The notes under the pieces: generated by a model | Database searches by the model: none | Told to the model about the DNA's origin: nothing | Seen by the model: only the letters and a program-made list of their open reading frames with translations | In this document: one piece after another, positions 41,968 to 50,642 of the stretch | Layout of the letters: each line of letters starts with the position of its first letter | Position numbering within the stretch: the first letter of the stretch is position 1 | Assembly (NCBI RefSeq): GCF_000190435.1 | Contig: NC_015152.1 | Span: forward strand, 3,106,458 to 3,170,457 | From: Sphaerochaeta globosa str. Buddy | Lineage (GTDB): Bacteria > Spirochaetota > Spirochaetia > Sphaerochaetales > Sphaerochaetaceae | Length of the DNA: 64,000 nt | Direction of reading: 5' to 3' | Made by a program: the position numbers and the translations under genes

Positions 41968-43694
41968 TACAAGAACTGAAAAAACAAGCCAAAGGCAACC
42001 TTATTCCCACCTTTCTTACCATGCTCTTCGTCGTCCTGGAAGTGGTCATGGATGTCACCATACCCTTTCTGATGGCCTTCCTTCTGGACAGGGGGGTGGA
42101 TGCAGGCAACATACAAGAAATCATTACATGGGGGGCTCTCTTGCTTCTCTGTGCCTCCATCGCGCTGCTTTTCGGGGTAATGGCCGGACACTTTGCCGCC
42201 AAGGCTTCCACGGGGTTTGCCCGCAATGTGCGCAGAAGCCTCTTCTACCGAGTACAGGACTTCGGCTTTTCAAACCTTGACAAATTTTCCACTGCTTCAC
42301 TGGTAACCCGTATGACGAGCGATGTCACCAATGTCCAACAAGCTTACCAGATGTTGACCAGAATTGCCGTGCGCAGCCCGGTGATGCTGCTGTTCAGCTT
42401 TTTGATGGCCTACAACATCAATGCCCGCCTGAGCATGGTGTACTTGGTTGCAATACCGGTTCTGGGCACCGGCCTCTACTTTCTGATTCGTGCAGCCTAT
42501 CCCATTTTTACCCGGGTCTTTAAAATCTATGACCGGCTCAACACCGTGGTGCAGGAGAACATCCGAGGCATCAGGGTCGTCAAATCCTTTGTCAGGGAAG
42601 AGCACGAGAAACAGAAGTTCAACAATGTTTCACAGGAGATTTACCAAAATTTCACCAAGGCTGAGAAAATTGTTGCTTTCAACAGCCCCTTGATGCAAGG
42701 GACGATGTACCTTTCCATTCTCGCCATCTCCTATATCGCCGCCCGTCTGATCGTATCCTCCTCAATGACTACCGGCCAACTGATGAGCTTCATCACCTAC
42801 ACCTCCCAAATCCTGATGAGCCTGATGATGCTCTCCATGGTCATCGTCATGCTGACCATCAGCAAGGCTTCGGCCCAACGTATCGAGGAAGTACTCACCG
42901 AGAAAAGCGACCTGGTCCAGCACCCTGATGGCAGAACAACCGTTTCCGATGGGTCGGTCGATTTTGAAAAGGTTGACTTCAGCTATTTCGGTACTGCTGA
43001 TAAGCGGTGTCTACATGATATCAACCTCCATATTGAAAGTGGTCAGACGGTGGGCATCATCGGCCCTACCGGAAGTGCCAAGACCAGCTTGGTCCAGCTC
43101 ATTGCACGTCTGTACGAGGTTTTCTGTGGTTCAGTGAAAGTCGGGGGCGTCGATGTGCGCGAGTATGATCTTACAAGTCTCAGGTCTTCTGTAGCCATGG
43201 TGTTGCAGAAAAACATATTGTTCAGCGGAACCATAGCGGAGAACCTACGCTGGGGGAACAAGGAAGCCACCGATGAGGAACTTGTCTGGGCATGCAAGAT
43301 TGCCCAAGCTGATTCTTTCATCAGAGCTATGGACGAGGGGTACCAGACTCACATCGAACAAGACGGTTCGAACGTATCAGGAGGGCAGAAGCAAAGGCTT
43401 TGCATCGCCCGCGCGCTTCTGAAGAAACCGAAAATCTTGATTCTCGACGACTCCACCAGTGCCGTGGATACCAAAACCGATGCAGCAATCCGTAAAGCCA
43501 TGGCAACCGAACTGAAGGAAACAACAAAAATCATCATAGCCCAACGAATAGCCTCCGTAGAGGACGCCGACCAAATCATCATGCTTGAGGATGGTCATAT
43601 CCAAGCGGTGGGAACTCACCAACAGCTGCTTGATTCCTGCCCTCGCTACCAGGAACTGTACACAGCGCAGATGCACAAGGAGGAACAAGCATGA
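41964..43694 (+). CDS. ABC exporter half-transporter with degenerate ATPase site
   Basis: 576 residues: six-helix transmembrane domain (about 1-310) and nucleotide-binding domain (about 325-576). Walker A is GPTGSAKTS (Ala for the usual last Gly), the signature is VSGGQKQR, and Walker B is ILILDDSTSAVD, where the catalytic Glu is Asp. This is the pattern of the non-catalytic half in heterodimeric exporters such as BmrCD or TM287/288. The partner is encoded next, overlapping by 4 nt. Likely exports hydrophobic compounds. Confidence 0.92.
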   Translation: MIQELKKQAKGNLIPTFLTMLFVVLEVVMDVTIPFLMAFLLDRGVDAGNIQEIITWGALLLLCASIALLFGVMAGHFAAKASTGFARNVRRSLFYRVQDFGFSNLDKFSTASLVTRMTSDVTNVQQAYQMLTRIAVRSPVMLLFSFLMAYNINARLSMVYLVAIPVLGTGLYFLIRAAYPIFTRVFKIYDRLNTVVQENIRGIRVVKSFVREEHEKQKFNNVSQEIYQNFTKAEKIVAFNSPLMQGTMYLSILAISYIAARLIVSSSMTTGQLMSFITYTSQILMSLMMLSMVIVMLTISKASAQRIEEVLTEKSDLVQHPDGRTTVSDGSVDFEKVDFSYFGTADKRCLHDINLHIESGQTVGIIGPTGSAKTSLVQLIARLYEVFCGSVKVGGVDVREYDLTSLRSSVAMVLQKNILFSGTIAENLRWGNKEATDEELVWACKIAQADSFIRAMDEGYQTHIEQDGSNVSGGQKQRLCIARALLKKPKILILDDSTSAVDTKTDAAIRKAMATELKETTKIIIAQRIASVEDADQIIMLEDGHIQAVGTHQQLLDSCPRYQELYTAQMHKEEQA

Positions 43695-45583
43695 GAATGC
43701 CCAGCAACCAAAAAACGCAACCACATGGCATGCCCAAGCTTGATTTGGCAACCTTCAAGCGTCTCTTCTCCCTGATTCTGAAGCCCTACAAGGGTCGTTT
43801 TGTCATCGTCGTGCTGTGCATCATCATCAGCGCCCTCAGTGGAGTGGCAGGCTCATTGTTCCTGCGAATCCTCATCGACAGCTATATCGTCCCGCTCATC
43901 GGTTCGGCGAATCCCTCGTTCGCCCCTCTCGTCCAAGCCTTGTTGGTGATGCTTAGCATCTATGCAAGCGGTGTTGTGGCGTCTTTCACCTACAACCTGC
44001 TCATGATCACCATCGCCCAGGGAACACTCAAGTCCATCCGCGATGACATGTTCTCGCACATGCAAACCTTGTCGATCCGGTACTTCGACAGCCATTCGCA
44101 TGGTGATGTCATGAGCCTGTACACCAACGATGCCGACACGCTCAGGCAAATGGTCACCCAATCGATCCCAAACTTCATAAACTCGATCATCACCGTGGTT
44201 GCGATTTTTCTGGCAATGCTGCTGACCAGTTGGCAACTGACCCTTGTAGTGGTAGTCTCCCTGTCCTTCATGCTTTCCATCTCGAGCAAGGTAGCCAAGA
44301 AAAGCGGTTCCTATTTCATGGCCCAGCAGAAGGCTATCGGAAAGACCAATGGCTACATCGAGGAGATGATAAACGGGCAGAAGGTCATCAAGGTCTTCAC
44401 CTATGAAGAACGGGCCAAACAGCGGTTCAACCAGTTCAATGAGGAACTCGCCAGCGATGCGTTCAATGCCCATCGCTTTGCAAACATCCTGATGCCGATC
44501 ATGGGAAATATCAGCTATATCCAGTATGTATTGGTAGCCATCGTCGGTGGCATATTGGCCTTGGGGGGGGTCGGTTCCCTAACGTTGGGAGCCATCGCCT
44601 CCTTCCTGCAGCTCAGCCGCTCGATCAACATGCCCATCAACCAAATGGCGCAACAGCTCAATTCGGTGGCTATGGCGTTGGCGGGAACCAAACGAATTTT
44701 CGCTTTGTTGGATGAAGCAAGCGAACCGGATGAAGGGTATATCCGTTTGGTGAACGTCAAGCAGGATGAAGGTGATGGATTGGTGGAAACCGATGAGAAA
44801 ACCAATACCTGGGCATGGAAGGACACGAAGACGGGAGAGCTGACCAAGCTTTGCGGCCATGTCCAACTGCATGAAGTCGACTTTGCCTATACAGCAGAGA
44901 AGCTTGTACTTCAGGATATCACCATCGAAGCAAAACCTGCCCAAAAGATTGCTCTCGTCGGAGCCACCGGAGCTGGAAAGACCACCATCACCAACCTCAT
45001 CAACCGGTTTTATGATTTGGCGGATGGGAAAATCCAGTATGACGGCATCGACATCAACACCATCGCCAAAGACCAACTGAGAAAGTCACTCGGCGTGGTA
45101 CTGCAGGATGTACATCTCTTCAGTGGAACGGTTATGGAAAACATTCGCTACGGACGCCTGGATGCCACCGATGAGGAAGTCATCGAAGCGGCCAAGCTTT
45201 CCAATGCCGATACCTTCATCGCCCATCTTGGTCAAGGGTATCAGACCCAACTCTCAGGCGATGGGACTTCCCTCTCCCAAGGTCAGCGGCAATTGCTTTC
45301 CATCGCCCGGGCCATTGTGGCTAATCCTCCGGTACTGGTTCTGGACGAGGCAACCAGCAGCATCGATACCCATACCGAGGCAATGGTGCAACGTGGCATG
45401 GATGCTCTGATGCAGGGACGAACGGTGTTTGTCATTGCACACCGGCTCTCCACCATCCGTAATGCCGATAGGATCTTGGTTCTTCAGAACGGAAAGATCA
45501 TCGAGCGGGGAAATCATGAGCAGTTGCTGCAACTAAAGGGCCAGTACTACCGTCTCTACACCGGAGCCTTTGAGCTGGAGTAG
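43691..45583 (+). CDS. ABC exporter half-transporter, catalytic partner
   Basis: 630 residues. The transmembrane domain (about 20-345) is followed by a roughly 35-residue charged insert (DEKTNTWAWKDTKTGE) and a nucleotide-binding domain. Walker A is GATGAGKTT and Walker B is VLVLDEATSSID with the catalytic Glu. The signature is LSQGQRQ, slightly altered, as expected for the half that faces the degenerate site. AAGGAGG precedes the ATG. The last 28 nt overlap the convergent EamA gene. Confidence 0.92.
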   Translation: MRMPSNQKTQPHGMPKLDLATFKRLFSLILKPYKGRFVIVVLCIIISALSGVAGSLFLRILIDSYIVPLIGSANPSFAPLVQALLVMLSIYASGVVASFTYNLLMITIAQGTLKSIRDDMFSHMQTLSIRYFDSHSHGDVMSLYTNDADTLRQMVTQSIPNFINSIITVVAIFLAMLLTSWQLTLVVVVSLSFMLSISSKVAKKSGSYFMAQQKAIGKTNGYIEEMINGQKVIKVFTYEERAKQRFNQFNEELASDAFNAHRFANILMPIMGNISYIQYVLVAIVGGILALGGVGSLTLGAIASFLQLSRSINMPINQMAQQLNSVAMALAGTKRIFALLDEASEPDEGYIRLVNVKQDEGDGLVETDEKTNTWAWKDTKTGELTKLCGHVQLHEVDFAYTAEKLVLQDITIEAKPAQKIALVGATGAGKTTITNLINRFYDLADGKIQYDGIDINTIAKDQLRKSLGVVLQDVHLFSGTVMENIRYGRLDATDEEVIEAAKLSNADTFIAHLGQGYQTQLSGDGTSLSQGQRQLLSIARAIVANPPVLVLDEATSSIDTHTEAMVQRGMDALMQGRTVFVIAHRLSTIRNADRILVLQNGKIIERGNHEQLLQLKGQYYRLYTGAFELE

Positions 45584-46500
45584 GTAACCAGAATCACGCC
45601 GACAGCGACCAACGGCAGGGAGGCGAGATACTGGATGCGAAGTACCGACTCACCCAAAATCAGGGCGGAAAGCAGTGTCCCGAAGACCGGAATCAGAAAG
45701 TTGAAAACGGTGATGGAACTGACCTTATTGTGCTTGAGCAGGGTGGTCCAAATGGAAAAGGCAGCTGCACTGAGTGCTGCCATATAGGCAAGCAGGCAAA
45801 ACCCTGCGATGCTGCTTTTCGGAAACGAGGCTCCTTGCAACAGGGCGATGCAAAGAAGCAGTGCCCCACCAAAGAACAGCTGCATGGCGGTAAGCAAAAC
45901 GGGGTCGATGGTTTTGCTCATCCGCTTGCTGTACAGCGAACTCATGCTATGTAAAAGAGCAGCAATGATAATGAATCCCTCACCCTGCAAGGCAAAGGAA
46001 AGGGTAAGGCTGGACTCAAAGTTAACAATGATGACAGCCAGAAAACCCAAGAGAATACCAATGCCTTTTCTCACACTGATCTTGTCATTTGCGTAAAAGA
46101 AGTGTGCAAGCAGGGCACTGAAAAATACCGAGGAAGCGTTGAGAATCGAACTCTTTGCCCCGGTGGTATACGAAACCCCCACGTAGAAAAAGTAGTAGTG
46201 GATCGTGGTCTGCAAGAGACCCAGGAGCAAAACACTCCCCCATTGCTTAACTGTCAGGGTCCTCATCGGTTGCTTGGGGCCTCTCTGAACTGACCGAACC
46301 AGGAAAACAAGCAACCCGGCAAGGGCAAACCGCAGGCCTGCAAAGGCCATTTTAGCCGATGTATCATCGGCTCCAACACTGAACAACTCATACCCAAGCT
46401 TGATGGACGGGTAGGCACTTCCCCACAAAATTGCACAAAAACTGGCTAAAAGGGCACTAACCAGCGGTTTTGCCAAAACAGATTGTTTCTCTAGTTGCAT
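45556..46500 (-). CDS. EamA/DMT-family permease
   Basis: 314-residue membrane protein with ten predicted helices in two EamA repeats. The first repeat starts at ASFCAILWGSAYPSIKLGYEL and the second at LSFALQGEGFIIIAALLHSMSSLYSKRM. Such permeases move metabolites or drugs; the substrate is unknown. It overlaps the upstream HAD gene by 10 nt and converges on the ABC exporter with a 28-nt 3' overlap, leaving no room for separate terminators. Confidence 0.85.
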   Translation of the reverse strand: MQLEKQSVLAKPLVSALLASFCAILWGSAYPSIKLGYELFSVGADDTSAKMAFAGLRFALAGLLVFLVRSVQRGPKQPMRTLTVKQWGSVLLLGLLQTTIHYYFFYVGVSYTTGAKSSILNASSVFFSALLAHFFYANDKISVRKGIGILLGFLAVIIVNFESSLTLSFALQGEGFIIIAALLHSMSSLYSKRMSKTIDPVLLTAMQLFFGGALLLCIALLQGASFPKSSIAGFCLLAYMAALSAAAFSIWTTLLKHNKVSSITVFNFLIPVFGTLLSALILGESVLRIQYLASLPLVAVGVILVTYSSSKAPV

Positions 46501-47219
46501 ATCGGCAGTTCCTCACAATATCTATATAGGTCTTCCAAGCTTCCGCTACGGTAAGCTTGTAGACAGGCATGCTGTTCATTGATCAGGCAATCGGTGACCA
46601 AATACACCTGCATGCCAAGCTGTTGGGCTATCATGTCCTCACCGACATCGTTGCCGATCATCAGGCACTGCTGGGCCTCTACACTTCGATCCTTCAGGAT
46701 CTGTTGATAGTAACCCAGATTGGGTTTGGCATGACAAAAGTCCTCATAGGTGGTGATCAGGGAGAACTGGCGGGGATTTACCTTGGCCCAGCTCAGTCGA
46801 GCATGCGTCCCCTGCCAAGGAAAAAGCGGTGTAGTGGCTAAAACGGTGTCATACCCCTTTTCCCGTACCAGATTCACCAGATCGGATGCAAGTGCGGTGG
46901 GCCTGCTTGCATCCCTAAGCTGGTGAAACTCCACCTCGTAGAAAGAAGCAAACCGGGAATTGAATTCATCGCTGGGAATACCGGTCATCCGTTCAAAAGT
47001 CTGGTCGAATCGGGTCTTGTTGGTCATATTCCCATCGTTGTCAAGCATGGCCTTCAGACCTGACTGCAAGGCCGAAAGAGTAGATCCAACATCGTAACCG
47101 AGCTCTTTGCAACGCTTGCTGAACAGAGCAAAGTAGCCGTGCATAAATTGCTTCTGATCGAGGGGAAGCAATGTGCCATCGAGGTCAAAGAGGATGGTTG
47201 TAAGAGATTTTGAAGCCAT
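46491..47219 (-). CDS. HAD-family hydrolase
   Basis: 242-residue haloacid-dehalogenase-like hydrolase. Motif I is LFDLDGTLLPLD, motif II is at VLATTPLFPW, the motif III Lys lies in HAKPNLGYY, and motif IV is MIGNDVGEDMIAQQLG. The helical cap lies between residues 20 and 105. Probably a phosphatase for a small metabolite of unknown identity. It is first of a two-gene unit with the EamA permease. Confidence 0.8.
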   Translation of the reverse strand: MASKSLTTILFDLDGTLLPLDQKQFMHGYFALFSKRCKELGYDVGSTLSALQSGLKAMLDNDGNMTNKTRFDQTFERMTGIPSDEFNSRFASFYEVEFHQLRDASRPTALASDLVNLVREKGYDTVLATTPLFPWQGTHARLSWAKVNPRQFSLITTYEDFCHAKPNLGYYQQILKDRSVEAQQCLMIGNDVGEDMIAQQLGMQVYLVTDCLINEQHACLQAYRSGSLEDLYRYCEELPICN

Positions 47220-47259
47220 TGGCCGATGATACGCTGAATAGAAGGGAGCGTCAACAAAT

Positions 47260-47299
47260 AAAAAAAACCCCCAGGGAAAAGGAGGTTAAACCCTGGGGG
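47260..47299 (-). terminator. Strong intrinsic terminator in the 47.2-47.6 kb gap
   Basis: Perfect 9-bp stem CCCCCAGGG / CCCTGGGGG with a 14-nt loop and eight T residues on the minus strand. It lies 270 nt beyond the phosphofructokinase stop codon. Confidence 0.85.
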
Positions 47300-47377
47300 A
47301 ACAAAAGGAGGTTAGAAAAAATCCGATTTCGTTGCTGCCTGGTCCAACGGACTCAGAAGCAGGTCGTTCTCTTTCTG
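47260..47377 (-). ncRNA. Candidate small RNA with two anti-Shine-Dalgarno-like segments
   Basis: No coding sequence fits here, but on the minus strand a promoter-like pair (TTGACG at 47407-47412, 17-nt spacer, TACTGT at 47384-47389) is followed about 85 nt later by a strong terminator. The region in between can fold around GTCC-GTT-GGAC with flanking CTG/CAG and TGC/GCA pairs. The RNA would contain AACCTCCTTTT twice (47277-47287, and 47303-47313), once in the terminator loop and once single-stranded before it. This matches the 16S 3' end CACCTCCTTT. It does not show the conserved SRP RNA core. Identity unknown. Confidence 0.5.
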
Positions 47378-47541
47378 AGAGGTACAGTACCGATAACTAA
47401 AAAAAACGTCAAGCGGTTTTCCACATTTTCTGAAAAAAATGATTTTCTTTTTAATTACTATGTCATAAGTTACCAGAGGTTGGCACAATGTTTCTAAAAA
47501 TTATTGCATGATTGGGAAAATCATTCACATGGCATTGGGCA

Positions 47542-47561
47542 ACGGGGGGAAATCCCCCCGT
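47542..47561 (-). terminator. Hairpin after phosphofructokinase gene
   Basis: ACGGGGGG / CCCCCCGT with a 4-nt loop, 11 nt past the stop codon. No T-run follows on the minus strand; a modest one follows on the plus strand. It may terminate weakly or protect the mRNA end. Confidence 0.5.
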
Positions 47562-47571
47562 CTCTTGTTTC

Positions 47572-48912
47572 TCAGTCAAATTTGAAATTCTTCATGGAGA
47601 ACGGCTGGCGGGTATTTTCCAACACATCCCTCCACAGAGAACCTTCAAGATCGACATGATTGCGGCTGGAAACCGCCACCTTGATAGGCAGATGCACGAA
47701 CCGGTTGTGAAGAAGTCCGATGAGGGCTTGCGTCTTGCCCGACATTGCTGCATGGACTGCATGAGCACCAAGACGAGCGCAGTAAATGGAGTCGTACGAG
47801 TCGGCAGGAGCGCTGCGGATGATATAGGACGGATCGATATACTTCACATTCGTCTCAATCCCCTCACGCTTGAAGAACTCATTGATCCGGTCCTTCAGGA
47901 AAATTCCAATATCGTGGAACTTCACATTGCCGGAGGCATCGAGCTCGCTGCTGGGAGGCAGCAATTCCTGACCAGCACCCTCGCTGACCAGCACCACGGC
48001 ATGACCGCGGTCGAGCAATCTTCGTCTGAGATGTTCCAACAGCCCGTTATGGCCATCCAAGTCAAACGGATTCTCCGGGATCAGGCAGAAATTCACATCG
48101 CTCTGGGCAAGTGCGGTCTGGGCTGCAATGAATCCCGACTCGCGGCCCATGACTTTGACCAAACCGATGCCATGAATGGAGTTCTTAGCCTCGACATGCG
48201 CACTTCTGACTACGGGCACCGCCATCTGTACGGCAGTATCCACACCGAAAGAGCTTTGGATCAGGGAAAGGTCGTTGTCGATGGTCTTGGGAATGCCGAT
48301 GATGGATATCTTCAGATTGCGCTTTTTCACCTCTTCGTAGATGTCATAGGCACCGCGCAGCGTTCCATCCCCTCCGATGGTGACCAAAATGTTTATATTC
48401 AGCTTCTCCAGCGAGTCGACAATCTCCTCAACCTGTTTGCCGCCGCCACGGGCCGAGCCCAGGATGGTACCACCCTTTTCCTGAATGTCGTCCACTACAT
48501 CCGGATCCAATGGGATGAGCGGCCAGGGGCTGTTTTCCAAAAGACCTTGGTAGCCGAACTGCACCCCGCTGATCCTGCGAACCCCATAGCGATACCAGAA
48601 ACAACGAACCACGGCACGTATGACGTTGTTCAGTCCCGGGCAGATGCCTCCACAAGTACAGATGGCAGCGTGCACGTGTGCAGGATTGAAATAGATTTTT
48701 GCCCTCGGCCCTGCAACCTCAACCGTTTCCTCATGTCGGGGAACCGGGTGACCCTTCTCATCGATATCGGTATCGATTCCGAAAAGAATGTGATCGTCGT
48801 CGCTAACATAATCGGCTTGGCCATCGTTTTGGTTGGTACTCATCATGATCGGGCTGGAAATTTTTGCCTCGCCGAGTACAGAAATGCTAAAATCCAATTT
48901 CTTCGTTGTCAC
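47572..48912 (-). CDS. 6-phosphofructokinase, clade X (PPi-PFK-like family)
   Basis: 446-residue phosphofructokinase of the long group-X type found in spirochaetes and trypanosomes. The nucleotide or PPi site reads GGDGTLRGAYD and the substrate site reads IPKTIDNDLS. GGDG with PKTIDND is a mixed pattern: Lys in PKTIDND belongs to the PPi-type lineage, while Gly after GGD is generally linked to ATP use. MGRESGF is conserved. I infer ATP use, but PPi cannot be excluded. The start is GTG at 48912 (GGAGG upstream), overlapping the ModE-like gene by 4 nt. Confidence 0.88.
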   Translation of the reverse strand: MTTKKLDFSISVLGEAKISSPIMMSTNQNDGQADYVSDDDHILFGIDTDIDEKGHPVPRHEETVEVAGPRAKIYFNPAHVHAAICTCGGICPGLNNVIRAVVRCFWYRYGVRRISGVQFGYQGLLENSPWPLIPLDPDVVDDIQEKGGTILGSARGGGKQVEEIVDSLEKLNINILVTIGGDGTLRGAYDIYEEVKKRNLKISIIGIPKTIDNDLSLIQSSFGVDTAVQMAVPVVRSAHVEAKNSIHGIGLVKVMGRESGFIAAQTALAQSDVNFCLIPENPFDLDGHNGLLEHLRRRLLDRGHAVVLVSEGAGQELLPPSSELDASGNVKFHDIGIFLKDRINEFFKREGIETNVKYIDPSYIIRSAPADSYDSIYCARLGAHAVHAAMSGKTQALIGLLHNRFVHLPIKVAVSSRNHVDLEGSLWRDVLENTRQPFSMKNFKFD

Positions 48913-49289
48913 GCTTCACCTCCAGGTGCATCTTGCGCTTCAAGCAGGAGCGCCAGATCCTGCCTGAATCGGTCAAAAGGTATCGTCAACTCGTTCTTGG
49001 CTTGGTGTTCAAATTGGCGATACAGGTCAAGAAAGGCTATTGCAAAAGCCGTGAGAGTCGCCCCATCACGAGTTGCCCCTCCCTTGCGTCGATTCAGAAC
49101 AGCAACACCCAGGCTCTTTTCCAGGTTTTGCACCATGGAAAAAGCCTTCGAATACGAGATACCCAAGGCCGAAGCGGCCTTGCGCAGGGAGTTGTGCTCT
49201 GCTACGTTGTCCAGCAGCCAGAGCACACCGATTCCCATGAATTTGTTGCCTTCCTCGTCGACGAGGTAGAGCTTCGTTTTTAGTTCCAT
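48909..49289 (-). CDS. ModE-type winged-helix regulator (DNA-binding domain only)
   Basis: 126-residue protein with a LysR/ModE-type helix-turn-helix: LLDNVAEHNSLRKAASALGISYSKAFSMVQNLEKSLG (residues about 25-61), then the RRKGGATRDGATLT wing. It has no molybdate-binding (TOBE) domain, so it is a stand-alone DNA-binding form. AGGAG precedes the ATG. It lies between an aminotransferase and the phosphofructokinase gene, overlapping both. A molybdenum-hydroxylase-like operon is 3.5 kb away, but a link is only a guess. Confidence 0.85.
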   Translation of the reverse strand: MELKTKLYLVDEEGNKFMGIGVLWLLDNVAEHNSLRKAASALGISYSKAFSMVQNLEKSLGVAVLNRRKGGATRDGATLTAFAIAFLDLYRQFEHQAKNELTIPFDRFRQDLALLLEAQDAPGGEA

Positions 49290-50578
49290 GCTTCTCCTGC
49301 CGCCTGATAGACCAAATCCACCAGTTCAGCAATCTTATCACATTCTACCGAACAATAGGCAAGTCTGAGTGTCACATCGGCAATATTGATGCATCCAATC
49401 TGGTAATTGTCCAGCAAATGGCGGCGCAATGCCTCGGCACTCCCCTTGGTCTTAAAGGCCATGAAGTAGCCGCTGTTGAATGGGTAGGGAGTCAACAAGG
49501 TGTTTCCCTCATACTTCTTCAGCACTTCCTTGAGAATGCGATAACGTTTTTCCATCTCCTCGCAAGCAGCAAGCTTATCCGCCTGATAGCGCTTTCCTTC
49601 CTGCATTGCTTTGAGAAGCAGGCTTTGCCCCGGCTTGTCACAGTTGGAGACGGTACTACGGATAATGCCCAAGGTTTTCTTGTTCAGCGCATCATAGTGA
49701 GCCTCGGTCAAGCCTTTGGATCCATAGGTGATGAACCCGATGCGAAAGCCCCAGACCATGTCTTCCTTGGTTGCAGCATCGCATTTGACGGCGAATATGT
49801 TGGGGTGGGCATCGCAAAGATAGGAGAACAGGCTCTGTGTGGCAGTCTCCTGCTCGAAAAAGAGGCCATAGTAGGCATCGTCACTGATGACCATCAGCTT
49901 CATACCAAGGCCGGCAAGCTCCACCAAGGCATCGGCAATGGCTGCCATCTCGGTCTTGCTGGGAGTATAGCCGGTGGGATTATTGGGGAAATTGAGGAGC
50001 AGGCGTGCTTTTTTGTCTGCTATGGAAAGCAGAGCTTTTCTCAGGCCCGCAACATTGAATCCACCCTCACTGTTATACAAAGGAAAGGTAAGCACATCGG
50101 AATTGACTTGGTATTTGAAAATCAACTCATAGTTATCCCACGCCAAATCCGGGATGACCAGGGTATCCCCTTCCTGTGAAAAGAGCTGGGCGAGCATGCT
50201 CAGTCCATGGGTGAGACCTGAGGTCACGATGGGAAGTGAAATGGACTTACCTGCAAGCGAGGGGTTCTTTACAAGCATCTGTGTTTTCCACAGAGCCCTC
50301 AATTGCTGGTCCCCTCCACCGGGGGCATACGAGAAGAGTTCGGAGGGCTTGAAGGAGTTCTCGGCAAACTTGTTGTAAATGTCCGACAGATACATGGGCT
50401 GGCCATTTGACGTGGCCATTCCGATCGTGGCATTGAAACGAGTTGCTTTCTGGCCGGCTTCGGCGCTCTGGGCGACGATTCCCTTAGGGAAAAACATCCT
50501 TTGCCCGACGTCGGAGAGCATTGCATCAACTATGGTGTTCTGCAAAGTCTCATTCAGTTCAGTGGCTAGTGCGTGCAT
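49280..50578 (-). CDS. PLP-dependent aminotransferase, class I/II
   Basis: 432-residue fold-type I aminotransferase. Seen: the cofactor region SGLTHGLSMLAQL, NFPNNPTGY, the VISDDAYYGLFFE Asp-Tyr pair, the likely PLP Lys in ATKEDMVWGFRIGF, and the C-terminal Arg region DVTLRLAYC. It resembles the aspartate/aromatic group, but the amino donor cannot be fixed. The ATG at 50578 has GGAGG 7 nt upstream; the frame to 50653 is rejected. It is first in the unit aminotransferase-modE-like-pfk. Confidence 0.85.
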   Translation of the reverse strand: MHALATELNETLQNTIVDAMLSDVGQRMFFPKGIVAQSAEAGQKATRFNATIGMATSNGQPMYLSDIYNKFAENSFKPSELFSYAPGGGDQQLRALWKTQMLVKNPSLAGKSISLPIVTSGLTHGLSMLAQLFSQEGDTLVIPDLAWDNYELIFKYQVNSDVLTFPLYNSEGGFNVAGLRKALLSIADKKARLLLNFPNNPTGYTPSKTEMAAIADALVELAGLGMKLMVISDDAYYGLFFEQETATQSLFSYLCDAHPNIFAVKCDAATKEDMVWGFRIGFITYGSKGLTEAHYDALNKKTLGIIRSTVSNCDKPGQSLLLKAMQEGKRYQADKLAACEEMEKRYRILKEVLKKYEGNTLLTPYPFNSGYFMAFKTKGSAEALRRHLLDNYQIGCINIADVTLRLAYCSVECDKIAELVDLVYQAAGEAWN

Positions 50579-50603
50579 AACATGTCCTCCAGTTATGCAT
50601 CTC

Positions 50604-50632
50604 TGTATATACGTTTTTGGAAAAAATGTCAT
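50604..50632 (-). promoter_or_regulatory. Candidate promoter of the aminotransferase operon
   Basis: Minus strand ATGACA (50627-50632), a 17-nt spacer with A/T-rich tract and TATACA (50604-50609), in the 64-nt gap after ligA. Confidence 0.4.
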
Positions 50633-50642
50633 TAATGCCGGC

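Noticed and set aside
47260-47377. Possible SRP (4.5S-like) RNA.
   Set aside because: The hairpin around GTCC-GTT-GGAC resembles the SRP tip at first sight, but the conserved GGAAGGAAGCAG core and symmetric loop are absent.
47512-49269. 585-codon plus-strand open frame across the phosphofructokinase and ModE-like genes.
   Set aside because: It crosses two real overlapping genes on the minus strand and matches no family.
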